59,161 nucleotides of DNA from Conidiobolus coronatus NRRL 28638 (lineage: Eukaryota; Entomophthoromycota; Entomophthoromycetes; Entomophthorales; Conidiobolaceae): assembly GCA_001566745.1 (NCBI GenBank), contig KQ964424.1, positions 236,360 to 295,520 on the forward strand, in the 5' to 3' direction. Shown here in pieces: positions 1 to 10,542 of the stretch. A program made the position numbers and the translations under genes. Each line of letters starts with the position of its first letter. The stretch's first letter is position 1. The notes below the pieces were generated by a model that was not told where the DNA came from, made no database searches, and saw only the letters and a list, made by a program, of their open reading frames with translations.

Positions 1-261
1 TGTGAATGATTCCGATTAATTTGTCTCAAATTTTATGAGTACTGTTTAAAAGTTTGACTTTGATATAGTTAATTGTTATTGACTGAATCCTTATTTAAGA
101 TAACTGAGTTTATAACATAATATCATCATAATTAATATCAACATTAGCAAAATCAATGGCTTACTAGCACGTTTTAAATGTATAAAAATAAATAATAATA
201 TAAATATGTCCTATAAAATGTTTAGAACAAAATTTCTTGGTTTTAACTGGAACCATTCATC
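1..261 (-). mobile_element. MITE-like element, copy 1 (possibly cut by window edge)
   Basis: Left end reads TGAATGATTCCGATTAA and the right end carries its inverted counterpart (AACTGGAACCATTCA), so the terminal inverted repeats are visible. Internal order matches the copy at 53570-53850: a block resembling TCAAATTTTRTGAG near the left, and AAATTT-x-TTGGTTTTAACT near the right. No coding capacity. The left boundary is within a few bases of the window start, so the true end may lie outside. Inferred to be a non-autonomous DNA transposon relic. Confidence 0.6.
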
Positions 262-2945
262 TGTAATTTGATATTAACAGCTTAGATAGAGTAGATTAGA
301 TAGTTCCTATACAAGAGTGCTTTCTTATTTACTCTGTAAAATTAATAATACCACAGCTATATGCATTAATATTACATATTCATCCTTACATCTAATCTTG
401 TAGAGTATTTTTTATCTAGTATTATCGTTCACAATAATAGCCTCATAGTATGAAAATTCTATACAAAAATATTTAAAATGCCCATACCTTGGAATATTCA
501 TTAATAATAATTCATAGTGGAATATTCTGAGTCTAAAGCAGAAAATATCATGAAATGAAATGAAATTCAAATTATAAGTTATTTATGACGAAAATCTTAT
601 AATTAAAATATTGAAAATTTGACTTAAAACCTCTTTAATAATAATTTTATTCAATTTAATTAGAGTTGATTTAAAAACATTAGATATTTATAGGCTATTT
701 AGGTCCATATATTTTAATATGGTTAGCGTAGAAGAAGATCATCAAGAATGCCTATGATTCTAGTGAATATTTGGGAAAAGCTTGTTTAAGCTTACTTTAA
801 AAGTTGAAATTAATTTTTATTTTTATTTAAAATCTATTTACACTTTTTTAAAAACTATTGGAATTTTTTTGAGATGACCAATATCATCATTACCTGTGTA
901 GAGCACAAATAATGAAATTTTACAATAGCATATGAACATTCTATATGCTACGTTTATAATATTTATCCTCTAATAGATAAAATTAAACTAAAATCCGTTT
1001 TTACTTTATTCTATAGCTTTCTAAATTTAACAAAGTAGAAATGAAATATTAATTATACTGGTTCCTATTAATTTTTGAATTAACAGTCACCTTTAGATCC
1101 ATTATGCAAAAAAGAATTCTGAAATTCTAGTTGATCTTTTGTTATAAGATATAATCTATATATTAAATAAGATATAATACGAGAATTAGAGATCATTATT
1201 AGCAATATTAAAAGAATCAGACATTAATGTATAACTTAAACAAATATTTCATAATATTTATTATTAATGATGCAAATAAAATATAATAAACTTCGGAATT
1301 ATCTTAAATTAGTATTTTTTTAATTAAATTTTCTACAATTAATTTCAAATAAAGCCCACATTCTGGAACACTTTACTACTATCTTGGTTTGGAATATCAA
1401 GTACCGCAATTTTGATGGTAGTACAAGGTATCAAATTCTAAAATGCATTGGGTTGGATATAGTATTGGTACCAAAGTAGAGTTTATATAATAGAATTGTG
1501 TGGCCATCCAAAATTATGCACCAAATTAGATAAAAATCTGGATTATAATATTCATTTAATTTTGCAAGTCATACTAATGATATATTGATAAAAATCATTG
1601 TATAAAAGCTAGAAAAAGCTGTAATTCTCTAAAATTTTTACTTTGTTCAATATAATTAACTCCACATATTAAAACGTCATCAATTTGAAAAATTATTGCA
1701 TAAGCAACAATATAAATTTGATTGTTAAATTTAAATAGTGTTTTAGATCAGTATATGTAGATAACGTGAATATATAGAATATATTTCATATGCAAAATAT
1801 GAAATCTATTTTTATACAAGCGACATTTAATTTTAAATATATACTATTAATCTAATTTTACTTAGCTTTATACAATTTGCTTATATATTAACAACTGATA
1901 TAAATTTGATATCTTTTAATTAAGCTTTGTTGATTGATTAAGCGAAATGATAAAATGTTTTAAGTTGCATAAAAATAATAATTTGATTTCATAATTTAAT
2001 ATTGTAGTCCAAGTTTAATAATAGCTTAACTAAAACTACTTTAGATGCCTTCAAATATTGTTAATTGCAGTTGAAACTTGTTATTTGAAATTAGTTAAGG
2101 TTTTATAATTGGCTATATTTCAAATTTAAATAGTATAATTAAAAAATATTTTTATTGAAATGATAATTAATATTCTCATATCGTATTTTTAATAAATTTC
2201 CTTACTTATTAATCAAAAATTTTGACAAGTTATAATTTAGTGTTTGATTTTGGGGGATTAATAAAATCATGATCCTATATTAAAAATATTATAAGAATTA
2301 TTAAATGTATAAATATTTTTATATATATTATTATATATGGTACTTATAGGTCATTATATAATATTCGCCCTAATCAAAATACAAAGAAAATTCAATTTAT
2401 ATATTAAATGAAATAGATAAACATTTATCCTATCTAGGGTTATGCTCGCGTTTATCTATAACTTTTATAAATTGGAAATAAAAATATTGTTTTATAGAAA
2501 CGTGATTGATGCATAAGCTTTATAAATCAAAAATACTACAATTTAAATGACAGTTTCATATTGATAAAGAGGTTTAATAATAAAATGGGGGTTATTAAGA
2601 GAAAACCTCGTTATTATCAAACAACTTAATTATTATAGCGTTTACTTAATAGAATAAGCTTAAAGAAATTATTTACTCTTATAAATATTTGAATATATTA
2701 TATCAACATTATATATAAATTTTATCAATTTGAAGTTAGATAAAACTTATCAATAAAAAGTATAAATATTCAATTTATTAACTTACTAATTATATTATAA
2801 AGATATAAATAAGCGATAAGAATATTAATAATAAAATTTATATTTTTCCATATTTTTAAGGTATATTTTAATAAATATAACATTATATAAATGCTAAAGC
2901 AATAATAGATTAAATCTAAATCTCAGGAAAATTAGAATCATATAA
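262..2945. other. AT-rich intergenic region
   Basis: About 2.7 kb of very AT-rich DNA with stops in all frames. I see no gene, tRNA or convincing repeat. A 7-bp dyad (GAGGTTT at 2569, AAACCTC at 2603) is too short to mean much. The last part is the 5' flank of the first USP gene. Confidence 0.6.
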
Positions 2946-5465
2946 ATGCTAAAAATTTACCTTGGTTTTAGAGAAGACAGCTATGAGTCAAAATTTCGCT
3001 ATACTTCTCTATTGATCACTTCTTTAAAAAAATTCTTTCCTATATCTACTAAATTGGAGACTAGATTAATAGATTTCATAAATAATAAGATTTCTAAGCC
3101 ATCTACTGCTATTAAAAATCTTTGCTTTAGCCTCGATATTGGTAGACTGTGGTCAAGTTGTATAACCTTTAATTTAATTATTAATTATAAATTAACTAAA
3201 TCAAGCGAGTATAGTCCAGTTATTAAACTAAAATATAATGAATTCAACTCCAACTATGGAATCATTCAAACTTCAAATGGTTGTATAATAATACTACTGA
3301 GTTATAAAAATCCAAAATTTATAAACTTAAAATACTCAATTACGCCTACCAAGCCAGAATTTGAAATTTTACTAGATATAATGAGTGCAAATTTTAAAGA
3401 TACAAATTTTGAAGAGGTGATTTTTAAAGATGAAATCAAATATATTGACGAAACCCAGTATATAAATGGACTTGAAAATTTGGGAAATACATGCTTTATG
3501 AATTCCGCTATTCAATGCATTATGAACAATCCTCATATTAAATTATTTTTTCAAACTTTTAGTAGAATAAATAATTTAAAATTTGATAAGAATTATTATC
3601 CTTTGCTCTATGCGACCCATCAGATGCATCTCCAGTTACAATTTAATAAATCCGAGTATAATCAAATTAGGACACTTATACGAGCTATAAGAGAGTATGT
3701 ACCAATGTACAAGGATAACAGCCCAGATGATGCTAGCGAATTTCTCCAGTCATTCTTAGGAATCTTGCATAAAGAGCTTTTAATTTACTTTAATCGCTGT
3801 ACCAGGTTATATACTACTTTATTTGAAGAGGAATTTGGTTCAGCATATTCTTACTTAAAGTCAAATAATAGCTACTTCAAAAATTTATTCCTTGGACTTG
3901 CATCGAATACTGTAACCTGTGATTACTGCAACTATACTGAAAGTGTAAATTTTCCAATAACAGAGTTACAACTAAATATCCCTGAGAAAAAAATAGTTTT
4001 AATTAATATAAAAATACTTCCTTATGATAATAATCAGAGTCAGTCTATTTATAATTTGCAAGTTGCAATAAATTCACAGTTGTCACTACGCGAGCTTAAA
4101 TGCGATATATCTGAACTGATCTCCATACCGATTCGAAGGTTAGCAGTAGCTATTGAGATTTATTTAGATAAATTTTATAAAGAATTAAGGGTGATTGAAT
4201 ATGAGGGCGAAAGTATAGAAAATTTAGTTAACGCTAATTCTGATCTTTATTTCTTTGAGTTACCTGAACACTATACCAAAGAGGGATGGATCTTTATTTT
4301 TATAAACCAAGGCGCTGAAAAGAGCAATAAGTTTATTCACTTTAGTTATAGTTTGTGTTTAATTCCTATTGTACACATTCTTTCATTTAAATACTTTTGC
4401 GAATGCTTGATTAGCAATATCGAGAGAGGATCTAATACTCAGTTAAGCTCCCAAGCTCATAAAGATATTATGAAACAAGGCTATGGCTCTGGAAAATTCA
4501 GTAAACAAAACTCAGTGGACCCTGTCCATATAGATGAGAATCTAAAAATACTCTACCTAAAACAAGATGAATATGTATATTGTATTAAGAATATATTTGA
4601 AATTTTCAAATCTAATTGGTTAAATTTCAATTATCAAAACGATAAAATAACTCTAAAAATTCAAGAAGAAGCTGAGTTTAATGCAGCTTTACCTCTATTT
4701 AATGGAGATAATATAATTATCAAATGGAGAAGACATTACCTCACTCCGATGTTTTATCAATTTTTAAGCCACGAAGAGAATCCATTTTCAAATACTAAAG
4801 AATTAGAATATTCGAAGTATTCTCTTAAATATTTATCTAATCCACTAACTTCTTTAACCTATACTTCTCTAACTTATATAGATTACATTAAGGATCTGTT
4901 TAATGGAAACGAATTTAAAAATCAAGGATTAGAACATGAAACTTCGCTTGAGGACTGTATTAGAGACTATTTAAAAACTACCTATCTTAAACCTCAAGAA
5001 AATACACTATTAAATTGGGAATGCAATTATTGTCATGGAAACTATGGCCAAATAAGAGAAACTATATCTAAATTCCCGGCTTATTTAATAATTAAACTTA
5101 ATAGGTTTAAACTAGATTATGAAAGTAGCATGAATACAGATAAAAACTCTAAATTAGTCAACTACCTCCTTGAGGTTAAATTTAATGAGCTTGATAAATT
5201 GCTGAATTACTCACTGATTAGTGTTTGCGAACATTTTGGGGATATTAAGGGTGGTCATTATACTGCAACTTGTAAAAACTCCTCAAATGATAAATGGTAT
5301 AACTATAACGATGAATTTGTTAATTCAGTTGATGAAGATGACATTGTTAGCTCAAGTTCTTATATTTTAATTTACCAAAGCAAAGATGCATTTATTACGA
5401 AAGAGCCATTAAATTTAGAAGAGCTACCTCTAAAAACAAAGAAGTTATGTACAATTAAGCATTAA
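2946..5465 (+). CDS. Ubiquitin-specific protease, USP15/Ubp12 type (paralogue A)
   Basis: Predicted deubiquitinase of 839 residues, single exon, with an in-frame stop just before the start ATG. The Cys box (GLENLGNTCFMNS) places the nucleophile at Cys183; the His box (GGHYTATCKN) gives His771. The third catalytic position reads Asn788 followed by Asp789 (YNYNDEF). Two Cys pairs (CDYC about residue 325, CNYC about 690) fit the USP zinc ribbon. Between the catalytic halves lies a ubiquitin-like insert (about 355-425) as in USP4/11/15 and yeast Ubp12, and LEDCIRDYL before the second Cys pair also matches that subfamily. No DUSP domain is recognisable; residues 60-160 are shared only with the neighbouring paralogue. 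Codons are strongly AT-ended, unlike most other genes here. Substrates cannot be inferred. Confidence 0.9.
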   Translation: MLKIYLGFREDSYESKFRYTSLLITSLKKFFPISTKLETRLIDFINNKISKPSTAIKNLCFSLDIGRLWSSCITFNLIINYKLTKSSEYSPVIKLKYNEFNSNYGIIQTSNGCIIILLSYKNPKFINLKYSITPTKPEFEILLDIMSANFKDTNFEEVIFKDEIKYIDETQYINGLENLGNTCFMNSAIQCIMNNPHIKLFFQTFSRINNLKFDKNYYPLLYATHQMHLQLQFNKSEYNQIRTLIRAIREYVPMYKDNSPDDASEFLQSFLGILHKELLIYFNRCTRLYTTLFEEEFGSAYSYLKSNNSYFKNLFLGLASNTVTCDYCNYTESVNFPITELQLNIPEKKIVLINIKILPYDNNQSQSIYNLQVAINSQLSLRELKCDISELISIPIRRLAVAIEIYLDKFYKELRVIEYEGESIENLVNANSDLYFFELPEHYTKEGWIFIFINQGAEKSNKFIHFSYSLCLIPIVHILSFKYFCECLISNIERGSNTQLSSQAHKDIMKQGYGSGKFSKQNSVDPVHIDENLKILYLKQDEYVYCIKNIFEIFKSNWLNFNYQNDKITLKIQEEAEFNAALPLFNGDNIIIKWRRHYLTPMFYQFLSHEENPFSNTKELEYSKYSLKYLSNPLTSLTYTSLTYIDYIKDLFNGNEFKNQGLEHETSLEDCIRDYLKTTYLKPQENTLLNWECNYCHGNYGQIRETISKFPAYLIIKLNRFKLDYESSMNTDKNSKLVNYLLEVKFNELDKLLNYSLISVCEHFGDIKGGHYTATCKNSSNDKWYNYNDEFVNSVDEDDIVSSSSYILIYQSKDAFITKEPLNLEELPLKTKKLCTIKH

Positions 5466-5900
5466 TTATCAAATCCATTTAATTAGAAATTTCTTAATAA
5501 ATATATTCATAATTATTATTTGCTATTTATAATCATGATATAGACCATCCTTATTTATTTAACGCCGTTTTAAACAATCTATGTTAATTTTAGGCAAAAT
5601 TATTATATAAGTATAATATAATGCTGAATATTATTTCACATAGTATGGAATAATCTCAAATTCTTATTTAAGATTTCTATTTTAAATAGCATCTTTTTGA
5701 TTATAAGCTATATTTAATCAACCTAAAAAGTTATATAATATGCTGATAATATTATATTGTTTAAAGCTTGTATTTTTACCGAGTATTTAGCATCAGTGAT
5801 TTTATTTTGATCAATTTTGCTGTTCTTTATCACAAAATTTGTGTTTGATAATTGAATTTAGATTGATGATCAATCGCTAAGTTTGTTAACTACTAAATTT
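5466..5900. other. Spacer between the two USP paralogues
   Basis: About 435 bp of AT-rich DNA with no gene. It must hold the 3' end of the first USP gene and the promoter of the second, which lies on the same strand. No clear TATA box or repeat seen. Confidence 0.6.
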
Positions 5901-8651
5901 ATGTATATAAATATACTCAAAGAAATATTAAAGTGTTATATTGAAAAAATGAGAGAGAAAATAATAGCAAATAATAGTTCATTAATTAGTGCTGAAATAT
6001 TTTTAAATGATAGCTTGAAAAATTGTTTATTAAAGGTATCAAGGGCGCTTACGATTATAAAATATTATGGTCACTACTCTCAGAAGTTCATTTTTGCAAA
6101 TAATAACTCAAAATTTACATTTTCATTAGTATGTGGTGAGAAAACCTTAATGATGATTATTAATGTTAATATATCGGGATTCAATAGTATCTTGAACTTT
6201 ACTGCTGTGTGGAATTCCGTTTTAAATGGTAGGTTATCTGAATTATCTAATTTGACTAATGACCTTTTAAAAACTATATCCAAAAAGTCAAACAAATCCA
6301 CCTTATCTTATACTAAAAAGCTTTTTTTAAAACTTAATTTGGGATGGGATTGGATTTTTCCAAATACTTTTAGAATGAAAAATAATTATAAATTAACTAG
6401 ATACTTCGAATACTGCCCTATAATCAATATAGACTATTCCGAAATTTACGTTAATTGCGGGTTTATTGAAATAACTAATGGTTGCTTGATACTATTAGTG
6501 GAATCTAGAGTTCTAAAGTTTATCAAATCGAAATATTCTAAGCTACCAACAAAGCCAGAATTTGAGATTTTGTTGGATATAATTTATGAGAATATATGTC
6601 ATAATAACTATGAGGATATATATTTTGAGGACAAAGACAGTAGAACTTATAAAGCCCCTTATACTACAGGCTTGAAAAATCTGGGAAATACTTGCTACAT
6701 GAATTCTGCGCTCCAGTGCATTTTGAATAATCCACATTTTCAGCTATTCTTTGATACAGTCTCTAGGATTGATAAGTTCCAATTTAACTTATTTACTTAC
6801 CCTCTATTAAATGCAACCTTTGAATTATTCAAAAGGTTAAAATTGAACAAATCTCTGCTCAATCAAATTAAAGAATTCAAAAGGGCTATAGGCAATTACT
6901 CTCCAAGGTTCAAAAACTTTAATCAGCAGGACTCTAGTGAATTTCTCCAGTGCTTTTTGGAACATTTAAACGATGAATATATACTTTATTTCAGTAACTG
7001 TCCAAAAAATACTACTCCAACTAAGAAAGATAACTCTGTCATAGTGCAAGCTTACCAAAAAGATAGAATAGGATACTTCAGCAATTTATTTAATGGATTA
7101 ATTACAAATTGTATTACTTGTGGTATTTGCAATAGATATGATTACGTTACATCTTCGATAGTGAACCTCCAGCTAAATATTCCCCATAAAGAGTTTTTAA
7201 AATTTAACGTGAGAATAATTCCATTTGATACTAATGGAAAACAAACTGTTCAAAATTTACAAATCTCAGTTGAGGCAGATTTATCAGTAAAAAGTTTAAA
7301 ACTTGATTTAGAGGAGTTGATATCAGTCCCAAAAGATAGATTAGTAATTGGTATTGAGCAAGATATAGATAAAAATGTTAAAGAGCTAATTATGATACAC
7401 GAAGAAGGCATAAAAGCTAGGGAGTTATCTGATATTAGTTCTGTTCTGTATTGCTTTGAGCTGCCTACTAATTATGATGACGAAAAATCGGGTTACGTTA
7501 TTATAAATCAAGTAGTTAAGAACTATGGGAAATTCAAGCATTTCGGATACAACTTGTTTATTATCCCTATTGTTGATAGTTTCAACTTTGAGCATTTTTA
7601 CAAGAGTTTGGTACATAGCATACCAAGGGTAAGTAATATTAATATAAATAATACTAAAAAACGAACAGCAAACTTGTTAGTGGATATACCATGCAAAATT
7701 ATAAAGACCTGCTCAACTTCGTTTAGAGCAAAATTTGGGATGCCAAAAATAATTTGTGATAAACTAGAATACACTCCTTTTAATGAAAAAATATTTTTTA
7801 TTTATAAAGTGAATAAAATGCATTCGAATGGAAATAAGGAAAAGGCGATATTAAAAATTCAAACCGATGCTCAGTTTATCGAGTCATTGCCATTAGTAAA
7901 TGGAGATAATATAATACTTGAATGGAAAGATAACTCCATAGAAAAGAAAAACATGAATTGCAGCTACTCCAGCTTTAATTCTATTAACTATAAAGATCAA
8001 TTTCAGTCTTTCAAGCACACTAATAGTTTTGTATCGGCTATTTTAGCACCCCTTCATTCTTTATCCTTGACTTTTATAGAATGGGTAAAAGATTTAATAA
8101 GCGGGGAAAAAGTTGACATCGGAAAACAAGAACGCTATCCAACTTTAGAAGATTGTATTAGAGATTATTTGAAGCCTATATACTTTATTCCTGATGAAAA
8201 TCCAATACTCAATTGGGAGTGTGAATTTTGTGGAAATAATTTTGGAGAGAAAAAAGAATCTATATCAAGGTTACCACAATACTTGATGATTAATTTTAAT
8301 AGATTTAAAGCGGGTCCAAATATTAACAATTCAAAAGATGATCAATTTGTTGAATGCCCCTTAGAGTCCTATTTCAATGAAAATGATGATAAGGAAAAAT
8401 TTTCATTAATAGGAGTTATCAATCATTTTGGAGATCTTTCAGGCGGCCATTATACTGCAACATGCAAAAATTCTTTTGATGGCCAGTGGCGCAATTTTAA
8501 TGACACTTACGTTAACATAGCAGATATTAAGGATATTATAAGCTCAGAAACTTACATGTTAATTTATCAAAGAAGCAGCTCTACTATCGATGATATTTCT
8601 TTAAATTTAGATAGCCTACCTCTAAATTCAAAGTATTTTTTCACAATTTAA
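5901..8651 (+). CDS. Ubiquitin-specific protease, USP15/Ubp12 type (paralogue B)
   Basis: Tandem paralogue of the upstream USP, 916 residues from the ATG at 5901 (the open frame extends to a TTG at 5883, which I do not take as the start). Cys box GLKNLGNTCYMNS gives Cys265; His box GGHYTATCKN gives His850; the third position is again Asn followed by Asp (RNFNDTY). The zinc-ribbon Cys pairs (CGIC, CEFC), the ubiquitin-like insert and LEDCIRDYL are conserved. It is about 105 residues longer at the N-terminus than its neighbour; that part shows no known domain. The shared segment TKPEFEILLDI before the catalytic core shows that both genes derive from one duplicated multi-part ancestor. Intronless and AT-ended in codon use. 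Confidence 0.88.
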   Translation: MYINILKEILKCYIEKMREKIIANNSSLISAEIFLNDSLKNCLLKVSRALTIIKYYGHYSQKFIFANNNSKFTFSLVCGEKTLMMIINVNISGFNSILNFTAVWNSVLNGRLSELSNLTNDLLKTISKKSNKSTLSYTKKLFLKLNLGWDWIFPNTFRMKNNYKLTRYFEYCPIINIDYSEIYVNCGFIEITNGCLILLVESRVLKFIKSKYSKLPTKPEFEILLDIIYENICHNNYEDIYFEDKDSRTYKAPYTTGLKNLGNTCYMNSALQCILNNPHFQLFFDTVSRIDKFQFNLFTYPLLNATFELFKRLKLNKSLLNQIKEFKRAIGNYSPRFKNFNQQDSSEFLQCFLEHLNDEYILYFSNCPKNTTPTKKDNSVIVQAYQKDRIGYFSNLFNGLITNCITCGICNRYDYVTSSIVNLQLNIPHKEFLKFNVRIIPFDTNGKQTVQNLQISVEADLSVKSLKLDLEELISVPKDRLVIGIEQDIDKNVKELIMIHEEGIKARELSDISSVLYCFELPTNYDDEKSGYVIINQVVKNYGKFKHFGYNLFIIPIVDSFNFEHFYKSLVHSIPRVSNININNTKKRTANLLVDIPCKIIKTCSTSFRAKFGMPKIICDKLEYTPFNEKIFFIYKVNKMHSNGNKEKAILKIQTDAQFIESLPLVNGDNIILEWKDNSIEKKNMNCSYSSFNSINYKDQFQSFKHTNSFVSAILAPLHSLSLTFIEWVKDLISGEKVDIGKQERYPTLEDCIRDYLKPIYFIPDENPILNWECEFCGNNFGEKKESISRLPQYLMINFNRFKAGPNINNSKDDQFVECPLESYFNENDDKEKFSLIGVINHFGDLSGGHYTATCKNSFDGQWRNFNDTYVNIADIKDIISSETYMLIYQRSSSTIDDISLNLDSLPLNSKYFFTI

Positions 8652-9718
8652 GCCAGTATAATTTTATAAAGCAATGTAACTCTTTAATGTAAATTCTTTT
8701 AATATGGTATAAAAACTGTGATAAAAAATTTCAAAATTAGGATTTTTAAGACCTCTTCAAACATCAATTACATAATCGAGTATATTATACTTCTAGTATT
8801 TGATATTTCAAATAAAATTGAATTTGAAAAATATTATAACAAAAATCAATAATTTATTTTTCTTTTAATAGGAATCTAGTGGCGACAATACGCATATTAA
8901 TGAAAATATTAAATTATGGAAAAATATTGCTAATGTTGATTAACTGTAGCCTTAGGCGTATATAAATGCTTAAACAACTATAGTTAAATTAGGAATATTG
9001 AACTAGTTGCTGAAATCGTAAAGTATATAATTAGAATTCTTATTGTTAATAATTTAAATGATACAAATAGAATGAAATCACAGTAATTGTGTATATTGAT
9101 GATATAAAAGTACTCATTTAATTTTTGCTTTGCATTTTATCTAGCTATTTTAATTATCTAATTTTTATAATTAAATGCTTATGTAGGTAAAATTTAATTA
9201 AAATCTATATATACTAATATAAAAAGATCTAATTGATAGATAGTTTTATTTATTTCAACTTTTGATTAATCAAACAGTCTTAAAGGTACAAAATATATAA
9301 TAAATTTATGCCTAATCTCTTCTCTTAATATCATGCTATCAAAATCTTGCTAATCGCCTAATTTTAATATTAAAATTTATCCGTTATATTAATATGCGGA
9401 GATGTGTAACTTTAACCTAACTATTAAGATAACTATCAAAATTTTATGAAAAATTGAAATATTATTAAATATATACACAACTTCATAATTACATAGCAAA
9501 AATTTTTGCATTTTGAATAACTATAATACTTTTATTATTATCGAAATTTGAGAATTAAATTAATTGTAAATTTACATTATTAGAATATTTATAGTTGTCA
9601 CATCCATAGCAAGTTTAATTTAAATATTAGTAAAATGTTATACTAATTTGGCAATATGCCCAAATAAAGCGTAGTATAACAAGTTTACAATAATAAATGA
9701 ATTATAACTTAACAGATG
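8652..9718. other. AT-rich intergenic region
   Basis: About 1.07 kb downstream of the second USP gene. Nothing gene-like seen. It leads into a MITE copy and then a tRNA gene. Confidence 0.55.
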
Positions 9719-9991
9719 TAATATGAAAGATTCTAGTTAAAACGAGGACAAATTTGACCAAAATTTTTTATATGGAAAATTCGAAATATTTTTGATTTTT
9801 AGTTGCTTAAATCTTATTAAAGAGTAATTTTTATTAGTTAAAATTGATACTATACTATTTCAATATGAATTATTATCAATTATCTACTAAATATCGACTA
9901 TTAACTACAAAAACTCGTTTATAATAAATTAAAATTTTGAACTCAGTTCATACTAAATTTGAACCAAATTAATGATAATCGTTAATATATG
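9719..9991 (+). mobile_element. MITE-like element, copy 2
   Basis: Begins ATATGAAAGATTCTAGTTAA followed by AACGAGGACAAATTTG and ends with a diverged inverted terminus (AATGATAATCGTTAATATAT). The first about 110 bp match the copy at 34824-35092 almost base for base, including the TTTTTGATTTTTAGTTGCTT core. No open reading frame. Orientation is opposite to the copies at 1, 34380 and 53570. Confidence 0.75.
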
Positions 9992-10183
9992 AATGAAATA
10001 ATAAAACTATTGTAAAAAATTATAAATATAAAGAAATTCATAAGTTATAAAAAAGCTAAAATAATAAATATAGGATTTGAGATAATATAATATATATAAA
10101 TAAAATGATTATTTCGAATATAAATGTTTAGATGAAATATATATAAAATTATTATAGTAATAAGAAATTTGATCCGTGTGTAA

Positions 10184-10257
10184 GCTCCCATAGCTCAGTT
10201 GGTTAGAGCGTGGTGCTAATAACGCCAAGGTCACAGGTTCGATCCCTGTTGGGAGCA
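10184..10257 (+). tRNA. tRNA-Ile (AAT)
   Basis: 74-nt cloverleaf without intron. Acceptor GCTCCCA pairs with TGGGAGC, discriminator A. Anticodon loop CTAATAA (anticodon AAT) closed by TGGTG/CGCCA. D-arm TAGCTCAGTTGGTTAGAGC and T-arm with GGTTCGATCCC are intact A and B boxes. A T-run follows directly (ATTTTG), suitable for Pol III termination. Confidence 0.97.
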
Positions 10258-10542
10258 TTTTGTGTACTATATAACTCAATCTTTATTTATTTTATGTATT
10301 ATTTTCACTTTATTATCCTTTCATAATATATTTTTATACTTAATATTTCTATTTAATTTGACTCTAATTTCACTACTCTCCGGAAATTTTAGTATAATTC
10401 ATTTATATGTGGTTATACTCTTTATTTATCAAAGTTTAGTCTTCATATCTCGATTTGTATTATTAGCTTAAATTAATATAAATTGAGTAAATATAAATAG
10501 TAAAGCATTATATAATACTATACATCAAGTTTATTTAATTAA

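Noticed and set aside
2569-2609. GAGGTTT / AAACCTC dyad
   Set aside because: 7-bp arms only; no supporting context.
5883-5900. TTG start for the second USP
   Set aside because: Nuclear genes start at ATG; the ATG at 5901 is six codons in.
10262-10471. 69-codon hydrophobic open frame just after tRNA-Ile
   Set aside because: AT-rich DNA gives Phe/Leu/Ile-rich frames by chance; no domain, and the start overlaps the tRNA terminator region.
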